From NCBI RefSeq assembly GCF_000308715.1, contig NZ_BAGH01000055.1, positions 1-43,497 of the forward strand: a stretch of 43,497 bases of DNA. The letters are read 5' to 3'. The stretch's first letter is position 1. Every line of letters starts with the position of its first letter. The translations under genes were made by a program, and so were the position numbers. The DNA is from Nocardia tenerifensis NBRC 101015. Its GTDB lineage: Bacteria; Actinomycetota; Actinomycetes; Mycobacteriales; Mycobacteriaceae. Shown piece by piece: positions 24,440-32,559 of the stretch. Under the pieces are notes generated by a model. That model saw nothing but the letters and a program-made list of their open reading frames with translations, ran no database searches and was not told the origin of the DNA.

Positions 24440-25519
24440 ATGACGCCGCCGGTGCCCAGCTGGATCGCGGCCCCCGTGCTCGGTTTCGCGTTCGTGGTGG
24501 CGGTCGCTCGCTGGATCCTGGTGCGCGAGTCGGCGATCAACCGGCTGGTCAACCGCATGCTGAGCTGGCAGGTCGCGGCCGGTGCCGTCTTCGAGGCCGG
24601 GCACGGCTCGCAGTTCGCCGACGCGACGTATCGGCTGTTCCTCGGCTGCGGGGTCATCACCGTCGCGTGTGCGTACGGCATCTCCGCGTTGTTCGCCGGC
24701 GCCGATCCCGCGACGGCACGGCGTCGGCAGCGCGGCTACGACGCCATTGCCGCGGTCTGCGCCGTGATCGTCATGATCATCGGCCGCCCGGCGGATCCCG
24801 CGCAGCCGAGCTTCGAGTGGAAGGTCCCGCTGCTCTGGGCGATCTTCAACATTCCGACGACCATCCTGGCCGTCAACATCATTCGAGCGAGTCTGCGTGA
24901 TCTCCGGGTGTCGACGGCGACGCTTCGCGAGCGTTTCGTGTTCTCGGCGCTGTTCCTCGTCGCCGTGTACTGCCTCTACTGCGCTGTCTCCGCCGCGGTG
25001 CACGTGCTGCGCGGGCAGCCGTCGGACAGCCCGCCCACGACCTGGACGCAGGCGTCCTGCTTCAGCTTCTTCGTGATCAGCGCGCTGCTGGCGCTGCCGG
25101 TGGTGAACACCGTGCTGGCCCGCGTCGGCTGGGACCGGACCGGCCGCGACCACCGGAAGTTGTTCCCGCTGTGGCGCGATCTCACCGCCGCGGTCCCCGG
25201 CATCGTGCTGGACCAGGGCACCGCTCGGCTCGGTTCGGAGCCCCGGTTGTATCGCAGACTGATTGAGATCCAGGACGCGGTGCAGCATTTGAAGCAGTAC
25301 ATGCCGCCCGGCGATCAGCGGTCCGTCGACGGCTACGCGGTCCGGCTCGCGCAGGCCGCGGAGAACAAGCTGCGCGGCTGTGCGCCCGTGGTCGCCGCGC
25401 AGGAACGCGGCGAGCCCGTCGTCCGGGACCGGGCCGCCGAGCTCGACGATCTGCTCCGGCTCGCCCGGGCCTGGCCTGCGGCCCGCGCCGCGGCCTCGGC
25501 TGGGGCCCTCGCGCGCTGA
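24440..25519 (+). CDS. DUF6545 / MAB_1171c-family membrane protein (copy 1)
   Basis: 359 residues. Seven hydrophobic segments in the first 235 residues precede a cytosolic domain. That domain contains L-F-P-L-W-R-D-L-T-A-A-V-P-G-I and R-L-Y-R-R-L-I-E-I-Q-D-A, signature blocks of the DUF6545 family, annotated only as putative transporters. The ATG at 24440 follows GGAGGTACCG, an excellent ribosome-binding site, so the longer frame from 24332 was rejected. A second copy follows on the same strand and a decayed third lies at 31024. The 52 bases before the start share blocks with the region before copy 2. The function is unknown. Confidence 0.75.
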   Translation: MTPPVPSWIAAPVLGFAFVVAVARWILVRESAINRLVNRMLSWQVAAGAVFEAGHGSQFADATYRLFLGCGVITVACAYGISALFAGADPATARRRQRGYDAIAAVCAVIVMIIGRPADPAQPSFEWKVPLLWAIFNIPTTILAVNIIRASLRDLRVSTATLRERFVFSALFLVAVYCLYCAVSAAVHVLRGQPSDSPPTTWTQASCFSFFVISALLALPVVNTVLARVGWDRTGRDHRKLFPLWRDLTAAVPGIVLDQGTARLGSEPRLYRRLIEIQDAVQHLKQYMPPGDQRSVDGYAVRLAQAAENKLRGCAPVVAAQERGEPVVRDRAAELDDLLRLARAWPAARAAASAGALAR

Positions 25520-25559
25520 TTCGAGCCCGCATCGGCGAGGTCGAGGCGGTGGATCGATA

Positions 25560-25607
25560 CCGTAAGATCGGCCACCGCCGATCATTCGACCGTGTCTGGA
25601 GGTACCG
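25560..25607 (+). promoter_or_regulatory. Duplicated upstream element of DUF6545 copy 2
   Basis: CCGTAAGATCG (25560-25570) and TGGAGGTACCG (25597-25607) repeat the elements upstream of copy 1 (24391-24401 and 24429-24439). The distance to the ATG that follows is 48 nt here against 49 there. TAAGAT could be the -10 hexamer. Confidence 0.6.
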
Positions 25608-25661
25608 ATGCCCCCGCAGGTGCCGACCGACATCGCGGCCGCGGATCGATCGCGCCGATGA
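25608..25661 (+). CDS. Short leader ORF (17 codons) coupled to DUF6545 copy 2
   Basis: It begins at the ATG that corresponds to the start of copy 1 and has the same strong GGAGGTACCG ribosome-binding site. The frame is different from copy 2 and ends at the TGA at 25659-25661, which overlaps the ATG of copy 2 (ATGA). The predicted peptide starts M-P-P-Q-V-P-T-D-I-A-A. Copy 2 has no Shine-Dalgarno of its own, so termination-reinitiation on this leader is the likely route to its translation. Confidence 0.55.
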   Translation: MPPQVPTDIAAADRSRR

Positions 25662-26752
25662 CGACGCCCGCGCCGATGTGGCTCGACCTCGCGGCGACCG
25701 CGGTGCTGTGCGTGGTCACGCTGACCAGATGGGTGCTGGTCGACTCGACGCCGACCTCCCGGCTGGTCAATCGCGCGGCCTCGTGGGTGGCGGCGGGGGC
25801 GGTCGCGCAGCACGCCGTGCTCGCCGCCGGGCACGAAGCGCTGGGCGTTCGGTTGTTCCTGTTCTGCTCGGTGCTGTCGATCGCCGATATCTACGGGCTG
25901 GCAAGGCTTTTCGCGGGTGCGGATCCGGCGGGCACTTGGGACCGGCAGCGCCGCTACGACATCGCGGCTGCGCCGGCGGGGCTGGTCGCGGTGCTCGCCG
26001 GGCCGCCGGAAGGCGCTGGGGGAGCGGGCTTCTGGGTGCGGGCGGTGATCAGTTGGTCGGTGTTCAACGGTCCGCTCTTGGTGGCCGGGCTGCACATCAC
26101 GCGGGCCTGCCTGCGTGATATCCGAGTGGAAACCTCGCTGCTGAAGCAGGTTCCGTACCTCGGCTTGCTCATGTTGACGACGGGCTGGTACCTCGGCGCG
26201 GGTCTGACCGTGTGGCAGGCATTCGACGGCAAGCCGCCCGGCGCGATCTCGGTCAGGTGGAGTTTGGTGTCGTGCCTGTTCTGTGTGCTGGTCGCGTGCA
26301 TCATCGCGGTACCGCTGGTCAATGTGCTGATGGCGCGCGCGGGGTTGGACCGGACCGGACGACAGCTGCGCCGGCTGGAGCCGCTGTGGCGCGATCTCAC
26401 CACGGCCGTCCCCGAGGTCGTGCTGCCCGCGGGCGTCGGCCGCGGACGCGATCCCGAGTCACGCCTCTACCGGATGACCGTGGAGATCAGAGACGCGCTG
26501 TTGCAACTGCGACCACATCTGTCCGACGACCACCGGCCCGGGGCGTCCGTCGAGCTCTACGCGACGCAGATCGCCCGGGCGGCGCGCGCCAGGGCGGCCG
26601 GGGTCGCTCCCGTCGGCGCGCCGCCGCCGCGCTTTCACCAGACGTCGGCGCGGGACATGACCTCCGAACTCGGGCACCTGCTCGACCTGGCGCGCCACTG
26701 GCCGAAGGCCCGCGCGCTGGTCAGCGGTCGCGCGCGGGCGAGCCGACGATGA
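25658..26752 (+). CDS. DUF6545 / MAB_1171c-family membrane protein (copy 2)
   Basis: 364 residues from the ATG at 25658. It has the same plan as copy 1: hydrophobic helices to about residue 230, then L-W-R-D-L-T-T-A-V-P-E-V-V-L and R-L-Y-R-M-T-V-E-I-R-D-A-L-L. Identity to copy 1 is clear, though the proteins have diverged. An in-frame GTG at 25592 exists, but the ribosome-binding site there serves the leader ORF. The last 32 nt overlap the 3' end of the convergent SagB-type gene. The function is unknown; proximity to the iron locus is the only hint. Confidence 0.75.
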   Translation: MTTPAPMWLDLAATAVLCVVTLTRWVLVDSTPTSRLVNRAASWVAAGAVAQHAVLAAGHEALGVRLFLFCSVLSIADIYGLARLFAGADPAGTWDRQRRYDIAAAPAGLVAVLAGPPEGAGGAGFWVRAVISWSVFNGPLLVAGLHITRACLRDIRVETSLLKQVPYLGLLMLTTGWYLGAGLTVWQAFDGKPPGAISVRWSLVSCLFCVLVACIIAVPLVNVLMARAGLDRTGRQLRRLEPLWRDLTTAVPEVVLPAGVGRGRDPESRLYRMTVEIRDALLQLRPHLSDDHRPGASVELYATQIARAARARAAGVAPVGAPPPRFHQTSARDMTSELGHLLDLARHWPKARALVSGRARASRR

Positions 26753-27998
26753 CGGCGCCGACGGCGCATTCGGTCAGCTCGTCCACGCCCGTCGCCGCGG
26801 CGAAGGCGGCGGTATCGATGCGGCCCTGGGCGTGGGCGCCGAGTCCCATCGCGGTCGCGGTCAGGCAGACGGTGTGCGTGACGGCGCCGACGTGCTGCAA
26901 GATGCCGGCGTAGTCCGTCGGCTCGGTCCGCGGCCGCGCGGAGAGCACGAGCGCCAGCTGAGGTTCGCCGCCTGCACGGCTCGCCGAGGTGCGCAGAAGC
27001 CCTTGCACCGCAAGCGAATTCAGCCCCGCTATCGGGCGCAGCGCATGGTCGGACGAGTCGTAGTGGTACATGCCCGGCGTAAGCCCCTCGACGTGCCGCA
27101 CGATCGGATAGAACTCGAGCTCGTGCGCGCCGCCGTCGGCCAGTTTTCTACCCGAGACGAATTCCGCACTGGCACTTCGGGAACGAGCCGCCCGGTACAG
27201 CAGCTCTGCCAGTTGGTCCTGGCTGATCGGGGTAGCGCCGTCGAAGGTGGAGACCCGATCCGTCGCGTCGGTGGTGCGCAGGGCGGCGAGGTCGAGGGCC
27301 GGGAGCGGCACCGGTTCGCCGGGGTAGCTCGACGACTGCCGGTCGAAACGATCCGAGGCGGGCCCGCTGCGGGTGCTGCGGCGATGGAACCACAGGTCGG
27401 CCGCGTGCCAGTCGCGGCCCGCGAGGTTCTGTTCCTCCTCGTCCGGGTCCGTGACGAGAAACCCGCACCAGTGCAGATCGGCCGCGAACTGCGACTTCAT
27501 CGAGGCAGGCAACGGCGACTCGGCCGCGCCGAAGCCGTCGAGCAGCGAGAGCAGCCTCGGATCGTGGATGCGCACCTCGCACCACGACAGCGGGTGCTCG
27601 AGCACGAAGCCGTCCGAGTCCCGGTGCAGCACCGCGAATTTCGACAGCGTAGCCCGCCACGGCAGCCTGGTGGCCGGGCGTGCGGGCGGCTGCCCGAAGG
27701 GCCGGATGCTGTAGAGATTGCGGCCGCCGTCGCGCACGGTCACCGACAGCCAGCCGCCGTCGGTCAGCCGCTCCATCAACCCGGCCACCTCACCGCCGCC
27801 GCCTCCGTCGGACAGCTGCGACACCGTCGCAGGGCCCTCGTTCAGCGTCCGCAGCGCCTGTAGCAGGCCGCTGCCGAGTCCGGAGAGCTGCTCGTTGCGC
27901 GCCGGATCGAGCAGCAGTGCGCCCGCGGGCGTGGTCAGGCAGGTGACGCCCTCCCGCAGCGCGTACCTCGTCTGGTCTGGATATGTGACGGCGGACAA
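26721..27998 (-). CDS. SagB/ThcOx-type FMN oxidoreductase
   Basis: 425 residues. The C-terminal half has the nitroreductase-fold pattern of SagB-type dehydrogenases: L-A-E-L-L-Y-R-A-A-R-S-R then Y-P-I-V-R-H-V-E-G-L-T-P-G-M-Y-H-Y, and T-A-M-G-L-G-A-H-A-Q-G-R near the end. In azole-forming RiPP clusters such enzymes oxidise azolines to azoles with FMN; here no YcaO cyclodehydratase is present, so the substrate is open. The start is a TTG at 27998 behind GGAGG (8-nt spacing). The frame is open much further upstream, but only as antisense to nothing coding in that frame. The SBP gene ends 44 nt upstream, so the two form an operon under the same IdeR box. Confidence 0.78.
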   Translation of the reverse strand: MSAVTYPDQTRYALREGVTCLTTPAGALLLDPARNEQLSGLGSGLLQALRTLNEGPATVSQLSDGGGGGEVAGLMERLTDGGWLSVTVRDGGRNLYSIRPFGQPPARPATRLPWRATLSKFAVLHRDSDGFVLEHPLSWCEVRIHDPRLLSLLDGFGAAESPLPASMKSQFAADLHWCGFLVTDPDEEEQNLAGRDWHAADLWFHRRSTRSGPASDRFDRQSSSYPGEPVPLPALDLAALRTTDATDRVSTFDGATPISQDQLAELLYRAARSRSASAEFVSGRKLADGGAHELEFYPIVRHVEGLTPGMYHYDSSDHALRPIAGLNSLAVQGLLRTSASRAGGEPQLALVLSARPRTEPTDYAGILQHVGAVTHTVCLTATAMGLGAHAQGRIDTAAFAAATGVDELTECAVGAVIVGSPARDR

Positions 27999-28042
27999 AC
28001 CGCTGACCTCCGCTGATCGATCCGATGTGGTTGTGGTGCAGG

Positions 28043-29020
28043 CTATTTCGCCGCGGCGGCGAAGGCCGGCGCCAACTTGTCGAGAATGTAGGGCAGCGAC
28101 AGCGGGGTCGGGGCGTTGATCGCGCTGATCTCCTGGGTGGTGAGGAACGCCACCGAGCCCTTGCGCACCGCGAGCAGATCGCCGTAACCGGGCAGCTGGC
28201 GGTACTTCTCGTCCATACCGGGGGAGTAGCCGGCGAGCAGCAGGTCCGCGGTCAGCTTGTCCACCCGCTCCGGCGAGAGCGCGACTCGGCCCTGGCTGGC
28301 GGGCAGGTCGGTGAGCTGCTTCGGAATCCCCATGCCCAGCTCGGTGAACAGCCTGGCGGAGCCGTCGCCGGAATCGGTGACCACCATCAGCTGCGTGGCG
28401 CTCGCCAGCCAGGTGGTCGCGAAGGTCTTGCCCTTCAGCCCCGGGTTGGCGTGGCCGATCGCCTCGATCTTCTGGTCGACGTCGGCGATGACCTTCGCGG
28501 CGGCGTCCTGCTTGTGCAGCACCTTGCCCAGCGTGGTGACCTGATCCTGCCAGGGCGCCACCACGTCTTTGCTGAGCGCGGGCAGGGTCGGGGCCACCTT
28601 GGACAGCTCGTCGTAGGTCTTCTGGTCGGCGATGAACGGATCGGCGAGGATGAGGTCCGGCTCCAGCGCCGCCACCTGCTCGGCGATGTTGCCGGTCTGG
28701 TTCAGCGCCTTTCCGCCGTCGAGCGTCTTCGGCTCCCACGGCGGCGTGCTCTTGGACAGCGTCGCGACGTTGTCGACGTACCCGACCGGCGTCACGCCGA
28801 GCGCCAGTGTGGTGTCGAGCCACTGATTGCCGAGGGTGACGATCTTCTTGGGGATGCCGGGCACTGTGGTCGAGCCGCGCGCGTGCGTGATGGTGATCGG
28901 CTCGCCCCCGGAGTCCGCGTCGTCGCTCGACGAACCGCAGGCGGCCAGGCCGAGCGTCAGCGCCGCCGCGACGGCCAGCACCGTGGCTCTCGCCCAGCGC
29001 GATGTGCGATCAGACTCCAT
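28043..29020 (-). CDS. Ferric-siderophore ABC transporter substrate-binding lipoprotein
   Basis: 325 residues. The N-terminus has a signal peptide ending in the lipobox L-A-A-C, so the protein is anchored to the outer face of the membrane. The fold follows the FepB/FecB type of iron-siderophore binding proteins: V-P-G-I-P-K-K-I-V-T-L-G, L-A-L-G-V-T-P-V-G-Y and L-E-P-D-L-I-L-A-D. The permease and ATPase genes are not nearby, so it must work with a transporter encoded elsewhere. The ATG follows AAAGGGG. An IdeR-like box lies 60-78 nt upstream between this gene and the divergent MFS gene. Confidence 0.92.
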   Translation of the reverse strand: MESDRTSRWARATVLAVAAALTLGLAACGSSSDDADSGGEPITITHARGSTTVPGIPKKIVTLGNQWLDTTLALGVTPVGYVDNVATLSKSTPPWEPKTLDGGKALNQTGNIAEQVAALEPDLILADPFIADQKTYDELSKVAPTLPALSKDVVAPWQDQVTTLGKVLHKQDAAAKVIADVDQKIEAIGHANPGLKGKTFATTWLASATQLMVVTDSGDGSARLFTELGMGIPKQLTDLPASQGRVALSPERVDKLTADLLLAGYSPGMDEKYRQLPGYGDLLAVRKGSVAFLTTQEISAINAPTPLSLPYILDKLAPAFAAAAK

Positions 29021-29079
29021 CAGGTGGGCCCCTTTCGAGGACGTGCTTCGCCGGTAGGTCCGGAGACCGCCGATAAAAT

Positions 29080-29098
29080 TCAGCTAAGGCTAACCTAT
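29080..29098. promoter_or_regulatory. IdeR/DtxR iron box between SBP and MFS genes
   Basis: TCAGCTAAGGCTAACCTAT matches TTAGGTTAGGCTAACCTAA at 14 to 15 of 19 positions, including the full core GGCTAACCTA. Its place in the divergent gap suggests it controls the SBP-SagB operon and perhaps the MFS gene. Confidence 0.78.
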
Positions 29099-29142
29099 GT
29101 CTCCCTCTTGATGGCAGGGCCTCATTTATGATTAGATCGGCT

Positions 29143-29154
29143 AACTATATAGTT
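29143..29154. promoter_or_regulatory. 12-bp AT-rich palindrome upstream of the MFS gene
   Basis: AACTATATAGTT is a perfect palindrome 31 nt before the GTG start. It sits in an AT-rich promoter region with GATAAT at 29161-29166. It is a candidate operator separate from the IdeR box. Confidence 0.5.
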
Positions 29155-29184
29155 TGCGGAGATAATCATTCGCGAGGGGCTGCC

Positions 29185-30969
29185 GTGACGATTCCATCCA
29201 CCGATCTCGATCTTGGCGAGGTCAGCACCATCCGCCGCAGGCTGCGGTACGACCGCGATCACCCGCACTACAAGTGGATCGTGCTGACCAACACCACGCT
29301 CGGCGTGCTGCTCACCGCGATCAACTCCTCCATCGTGCTGATCTCGCTGCCCGCGATCTTCCGCGGTGTCGGACTGAACCCGCTCGACGCGGGCAACGTC
29401 GGCTACCTGCTGTGGATGCTGATGGGCTACCTGCTCGCCACGGCGGTGCTCGTCGTGATGTTCGGCAGGCTCGGCGACCTCTTCGGCCGAGTTCGCGTGT
29501 ACAACTTGGGTTTCGCGGCCTTCGCGTTCTGCGCGCTCGCGCTGTCCTTCGACCCGTTCCACGGCGGGGCGGGCGCCATGTGGATCATCGTCTGGCGCGT
29601 GCTGCAGGGCGTCGGCGGCGCGATGCTGACCGCGAACTCCGCCGCGATCCTCACCGACGCTTTCCCTGCCAAGCAGCGCGGGACCGCGCTCGGCATCAAC
29701 ATGGTCGCGGCGGTCGCGGGATCCTTCCTCGGCCTGCTCATCGGCGGCGTGCTGTCGGAGTGGGATTGGCGTGCGGTGTTCTGGGTGAGCGTTCCGATCG
29801 GCGTCCTCGGCGCGTTCTGGTCGTACCGTTCGCTGCACGAGGTGGGCATCAGGTCGGCGGGCAAGGTCGACTGGGCCGGCACGATCACCTTCGGCCTCGG
29901 GCTCACCGCGCTGCTCACCGGCATCACCTACGGCATTCAGCCCTACGGCGGCCACGCCACCGGCTGGTCGAGCCCGTGGGTGCTCGGGTCGGTGATCGGC
30001 GGCATCGCGCTGCTCGGCGTGTTCTGCGTGGTGGAGAACCGGGTCGCGGACCCGATGTTCCATCTGGCGCTGTTCCGCAACCGCGCATTCGGGCTCGGCA
30101 ACTTCAGCAACCTCATGGTCTCCATCGGCCGCGGCGGCATGCAGTTCATGCTGATCATCTGGCTGCAGGGCATCTGGCTTCCATTGCACGGCTACAGTTT
30201 CGAGTCCACGCCGCTGTGGGCGGGCATCTACCTGCTGCCGCTCACCGTGGGATTCCTTGCGGCGGGGCCCATTTCGGGCTGGCTGTCGGATCGCTACGGT
30301 TCGCGCCTGTTCACCACCGGCGGCGCGTTGGTCGCCGGGCTCACATTTCTGCTGCTGCTGATCATTCCCGTCGACTTCAACTACTGGGTGTTCGCGGCGA
30401 TCGTCCTGCTCAACGGTATCGGCAGCGGACTGTTCTTCTCGCCCAACACCGCGGCCATCATGTCCAGCGTCCCCGCCGCCCAGCGCGGCGCGGCCTCCGG
30501 CATGCGCGGCACGCTGTTCAACGGCGGCAACGCGCTGTCCATGGGAATCTTCTTCTCCCTCATGGTCGTCGGCCTCGCCGCCAGCCTGCCCTCGGCGCTG
30601 GACGCCGGGCTGCGCGCCCAGGGGGTCTCCGCGGGCGCCGCCGCCGACGTGGCCAACCTGCCGCCGGTGGCGAGCATGTTCGCGGCGTTCCTCGGCTACA
30701 ACCCGATCCAGGAATTGCTCGGCCCCACCGGCGAATTGGCCAAGCCGGGCGTGCACGCCGATACCCTCACCGGCCAGGAGTTCTTCCCCCACCTGCTCAC
30801 CGGCCCGTTCCACACCGGTCTCGTCGTCGTGTTCGTCTCCGCCGCGATCATGATGTTCCTGGCCGCCGCGGCCTCCTTCTTCGCCGGCGACAAATACGTG
30901 CACGACGAGCAGGCCGAACTCGCCGAGGCCGCCGAACTCGCGCACACCGGACCCGTTCCCGCGCGCTGA
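29185..30969 (+). CDS. DHA2-type MFS exporter (14 TM), possible siderophore exporter
   Basis: 594 residues with about 14 hydrophobic segments. G-R-L-G-D-L-F-G-R-V-R-V is motif A, and V-W-R-V-L-Q-G-V-G-G-A-M-L-T-A-N-S-A-A-I is the DHA2 motif in helix 5. The GTG at 29185 follows GAGGGG; the longer frame from 29128 would put coding sequence over the palindrome. It is divergent to the SBP-SagB operon across the iron box, and the DHA2 family includes siderophore exporters, so that is the best guess. Multidrug export remains possible. Confidence 0.82.
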   Translation: MTIPSTDLDLGEVSTIRRRLRYDRDHPHYKWIVLTNTTLGVLLTAINSSIVLISLPAIFRGVGLNPLDAGNVGYLLWMLMGYLLATAVLVVMFGRLGDLFGRVRVYNLGFAAFAFCALALSFDPFHGGAGAMWIIVWRVLQGVGGAMLTANSAAILTDAFPAKQRGTALGINMVAAVAGSFLGLLIGGVLSEWDWRAVFWVSVPIGVLGAFWSYRSLHEVGIRSAGKVDWAGTITFGLGLTALLTGITYGIQPYGGHATGWSSPWVLGSVIGGIALLGVFCVVENRVADPMFHLALFRNRAFGLGNFSNLMVSIGRGGMQFMLIIWLQGIWLPLHGYSFESTPLWAGIYLLPLTVGFLAAGPISGWLSDRYGSRLFTTGGALVAGLTFLLLLIIPVDFNYWVFAAIVLLNGIGSGLFFSPNTAAIMSSVPAAQRGAASGMRGTLFNGGNALSMGIFFSLMVVGLAASLPSALDAGLRAQGVSAGAAADVANLPPVASMFAAFLGYNPIQELLGPTGELAKPGVHADTLTGQEFFPHLLTGPFHTGLVVVFVSAAIMMFLAAAASFFAGDKYVHDEQAELAEAAELAHTGPVPAR

Positions 30970-31023
30970 CCGACCGGGCTGACGCCGAGCGACCAAGGGC
31001 GGCGGCATTTATTCTCGACGACG

Positions 31024-31838
31024 ATGAACTCCGCGCCACCCTTGCTGACCGGCCTCGTCGTGCTCTTCGCCAGTCTCGTCGTCGGTGGCCGATGGTTGCT
31101 CGTCAACGAGACGAGCACCGACCATCTGATAAACCGAGCGTTGAGCTGGGATATCGGGTCGGTCATCGGGTACGCGGCCGCCGCGAGCCTCGGCCACCCG
31201 GATCTCGGGCAGCGGGTGTTCCTCGCGATAGGCGCACTGTCGCTGTCCAATTCGTTCGGGTTCGCCGCGCTGCTGGGCGGCGCCGATCCGCGGTCGGTGC
31301 GCGGCCGGCAGCGCCGGTACGACGCGTTCGCCGCGTCCTTCGGCGGCGCCGTACTGATCTGTGCCGCGGCCGAGGAGATCGGTCTGCCACTGCATCGCTT
31401 CGTGGACTGGGAGCGGATGGCCTGGGTGGTGGTCTATGTGTTCCTCGCGTGGACCGGGCTGCTGCTCGTCCGTGCCTGCGTTCGTGAACTGCGTTGGGCC
31501 GCAACGACGATGCGGCCCGGGTGGTCCTGCACTCGCGGGACTCCGCGCGCGCCGGATCCGCCTCCCGTCTGTACCGCATGACCGTCGAGATCGGCGACGC
31601 GCTACTACATCTGCGGCAATTCGCTCCCGACACCGTGTCGTCCCGGGCCGAAACCATCGGCGACTACGCCCTGCGCATCGCTCAGGCCGCCGAGCTGAAG
31701 CGGCGGGGCATCCCGGCGCCAGGCCGAACAGAGCACTCACACAGCGTGATTCGTCCGCCCGCCGAAGATCGCACGGCCGAGCTGAGGAACTTGCTCGCGT
31801 TGTCGCGTGTCTGGCCGCCTGCCCAGGCCGCGGTGTGA
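31024..31838 (+). pseudogene. Decayed third DUF6545 / MAB_1171c copy (internal deletion and frameshift)
   Basis: The N-terminal frame (31024 to about 31490) has the family pattern (W-L-L-V-N-E-T-S-T-D-H-L-I-N-R-A-L-S-W, then G-G-A-D-P-R-S-V-R-G-R-Q-R-R-Y-D-A-F). It then stops at 31581 in a different context. A second frame, ending at 31838, resumes with S-A-S-R-L-Y-R-M-T-V-E-I-G-D-A-L-L-H-L and the C-terminal L-L-A-L-S-R-V-W-P-P-A-Q-A. About 90 to 100 residues, including the later membrane helices and the L-W-R-D-L-T block, are missing near 31490-31525. Both halves align with copies 1 and 2. Confidence 0.78.
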
Positions 31839-31860
31839 GTACGGAAGGCGTTGCGGACGG

Positions 31861-32310
31861 CTAAGTTTGGTGGACCGGTGCCGGGCCGCACGCCGCGGCG
31901 ATGGCCGCGGTGTCCCAATAGAACGGGTGTACCTCGGAGATTCGGTCGTCCGTGATCGTAATCGTCTGCAGGATGGGGAAAGTCAGCTCGTTGCCGGTCG
32001 CGCGGGAGCGGGCGTGGACGCGGGTGTGCACGACGGCGGTCTCGCCGGTCGCCAGAAAACGCTGCTCCAAAAGGTCGAAGGCCGACCAGGTGCGGGCCAT
32101 CGCGAGGAAGAACTGTTCCATGCCATCGTGACCGTGCCAGGTGCCGCCGTAGGGCAGGCCGGCCGCCTGGTGCAGCACCACGTCGGGCGCGAAGAAGGGT
32201 GCGAGCAGGTCGAACGAGGCGCTGCCCGGCCCACCCGCCGCCAGGTATTCGCCCTCGGCCGCGTACATCCCGGTCAGCACGGCCATCGAATCGGTGGTTG
32301 ATCGCGTCAT
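31861..32310 (-). CDS. NTF2/SnoaL-like domain protein
   Basis: 149 residues with the plan of the NTF2-like alpha+beta barrel. A helical start (M-A-V-L-T-G-M-Y-A-A-E-G-E-Y-L-A) is followed by L-L-A-P-F-F-A-P-D-V-V-L-H, G-T-W-H-G-H-D-G-M-E-Q-F-F and the strands up to E-V-H-P-F-Y-W-D. Proteins of this fold are isomerases, hydrolases or small-ligand binders; which one cannot be told. The ATG at 32310 is preferred over the frame start at 32412, whose extra 34 residues look like non-coding sequence. It is cytosolic and stands alone, convergent with the decayed DUF6545 copy. Confidence 0.7.
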   Translation of the reverse strand: MTRSTTDSMAVLTGMYAAEGEYLAAGGPGSASFDLLAPFFAPDVVLHQAAGLPYGGTWHGHDGMEQFFLAMARTWSAFDLLEQRFLATGETAVVHTRVHARSRATGNELTFPILQTITITDDRISEVHPFYWDTAAIAAACGPAPVHQT

Positions 32311-32559
32311 GCGCTCAGTCTGCCCAGGACGCCCCGGCTCGGACCGGCGCTTATCGGACGTCGCGATCCACACGTCCGCGACGAAGCTGAGCGGCGTAAG
32401 AAAACTTCGCAACGCAGGGAACCGATCGGCATGTCATTGCGTCAGAAGAGGTATAGGCCAGAGCTCGGGGCCTCGAGAGCCGCTCACGCGTCTCCCGAGA
32501 TACCCGGTCTCGCGTCATATCGATTGGTAGCGGATAAGGATCCGCTGGGAGGGGGCTCC

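Noticed and set aside
27999..28823. N-terminal extension of the SagB-type protein
   Set aside because: It runs through the coding region of the binding lipoprotein in another frame; the TTG at 27998 has a proper GGAGG site.
29122..31008. 628-codon minus-strand frame
   Set aside because: Complete antisense of the MFS exporter; no recognisable protein pattern.
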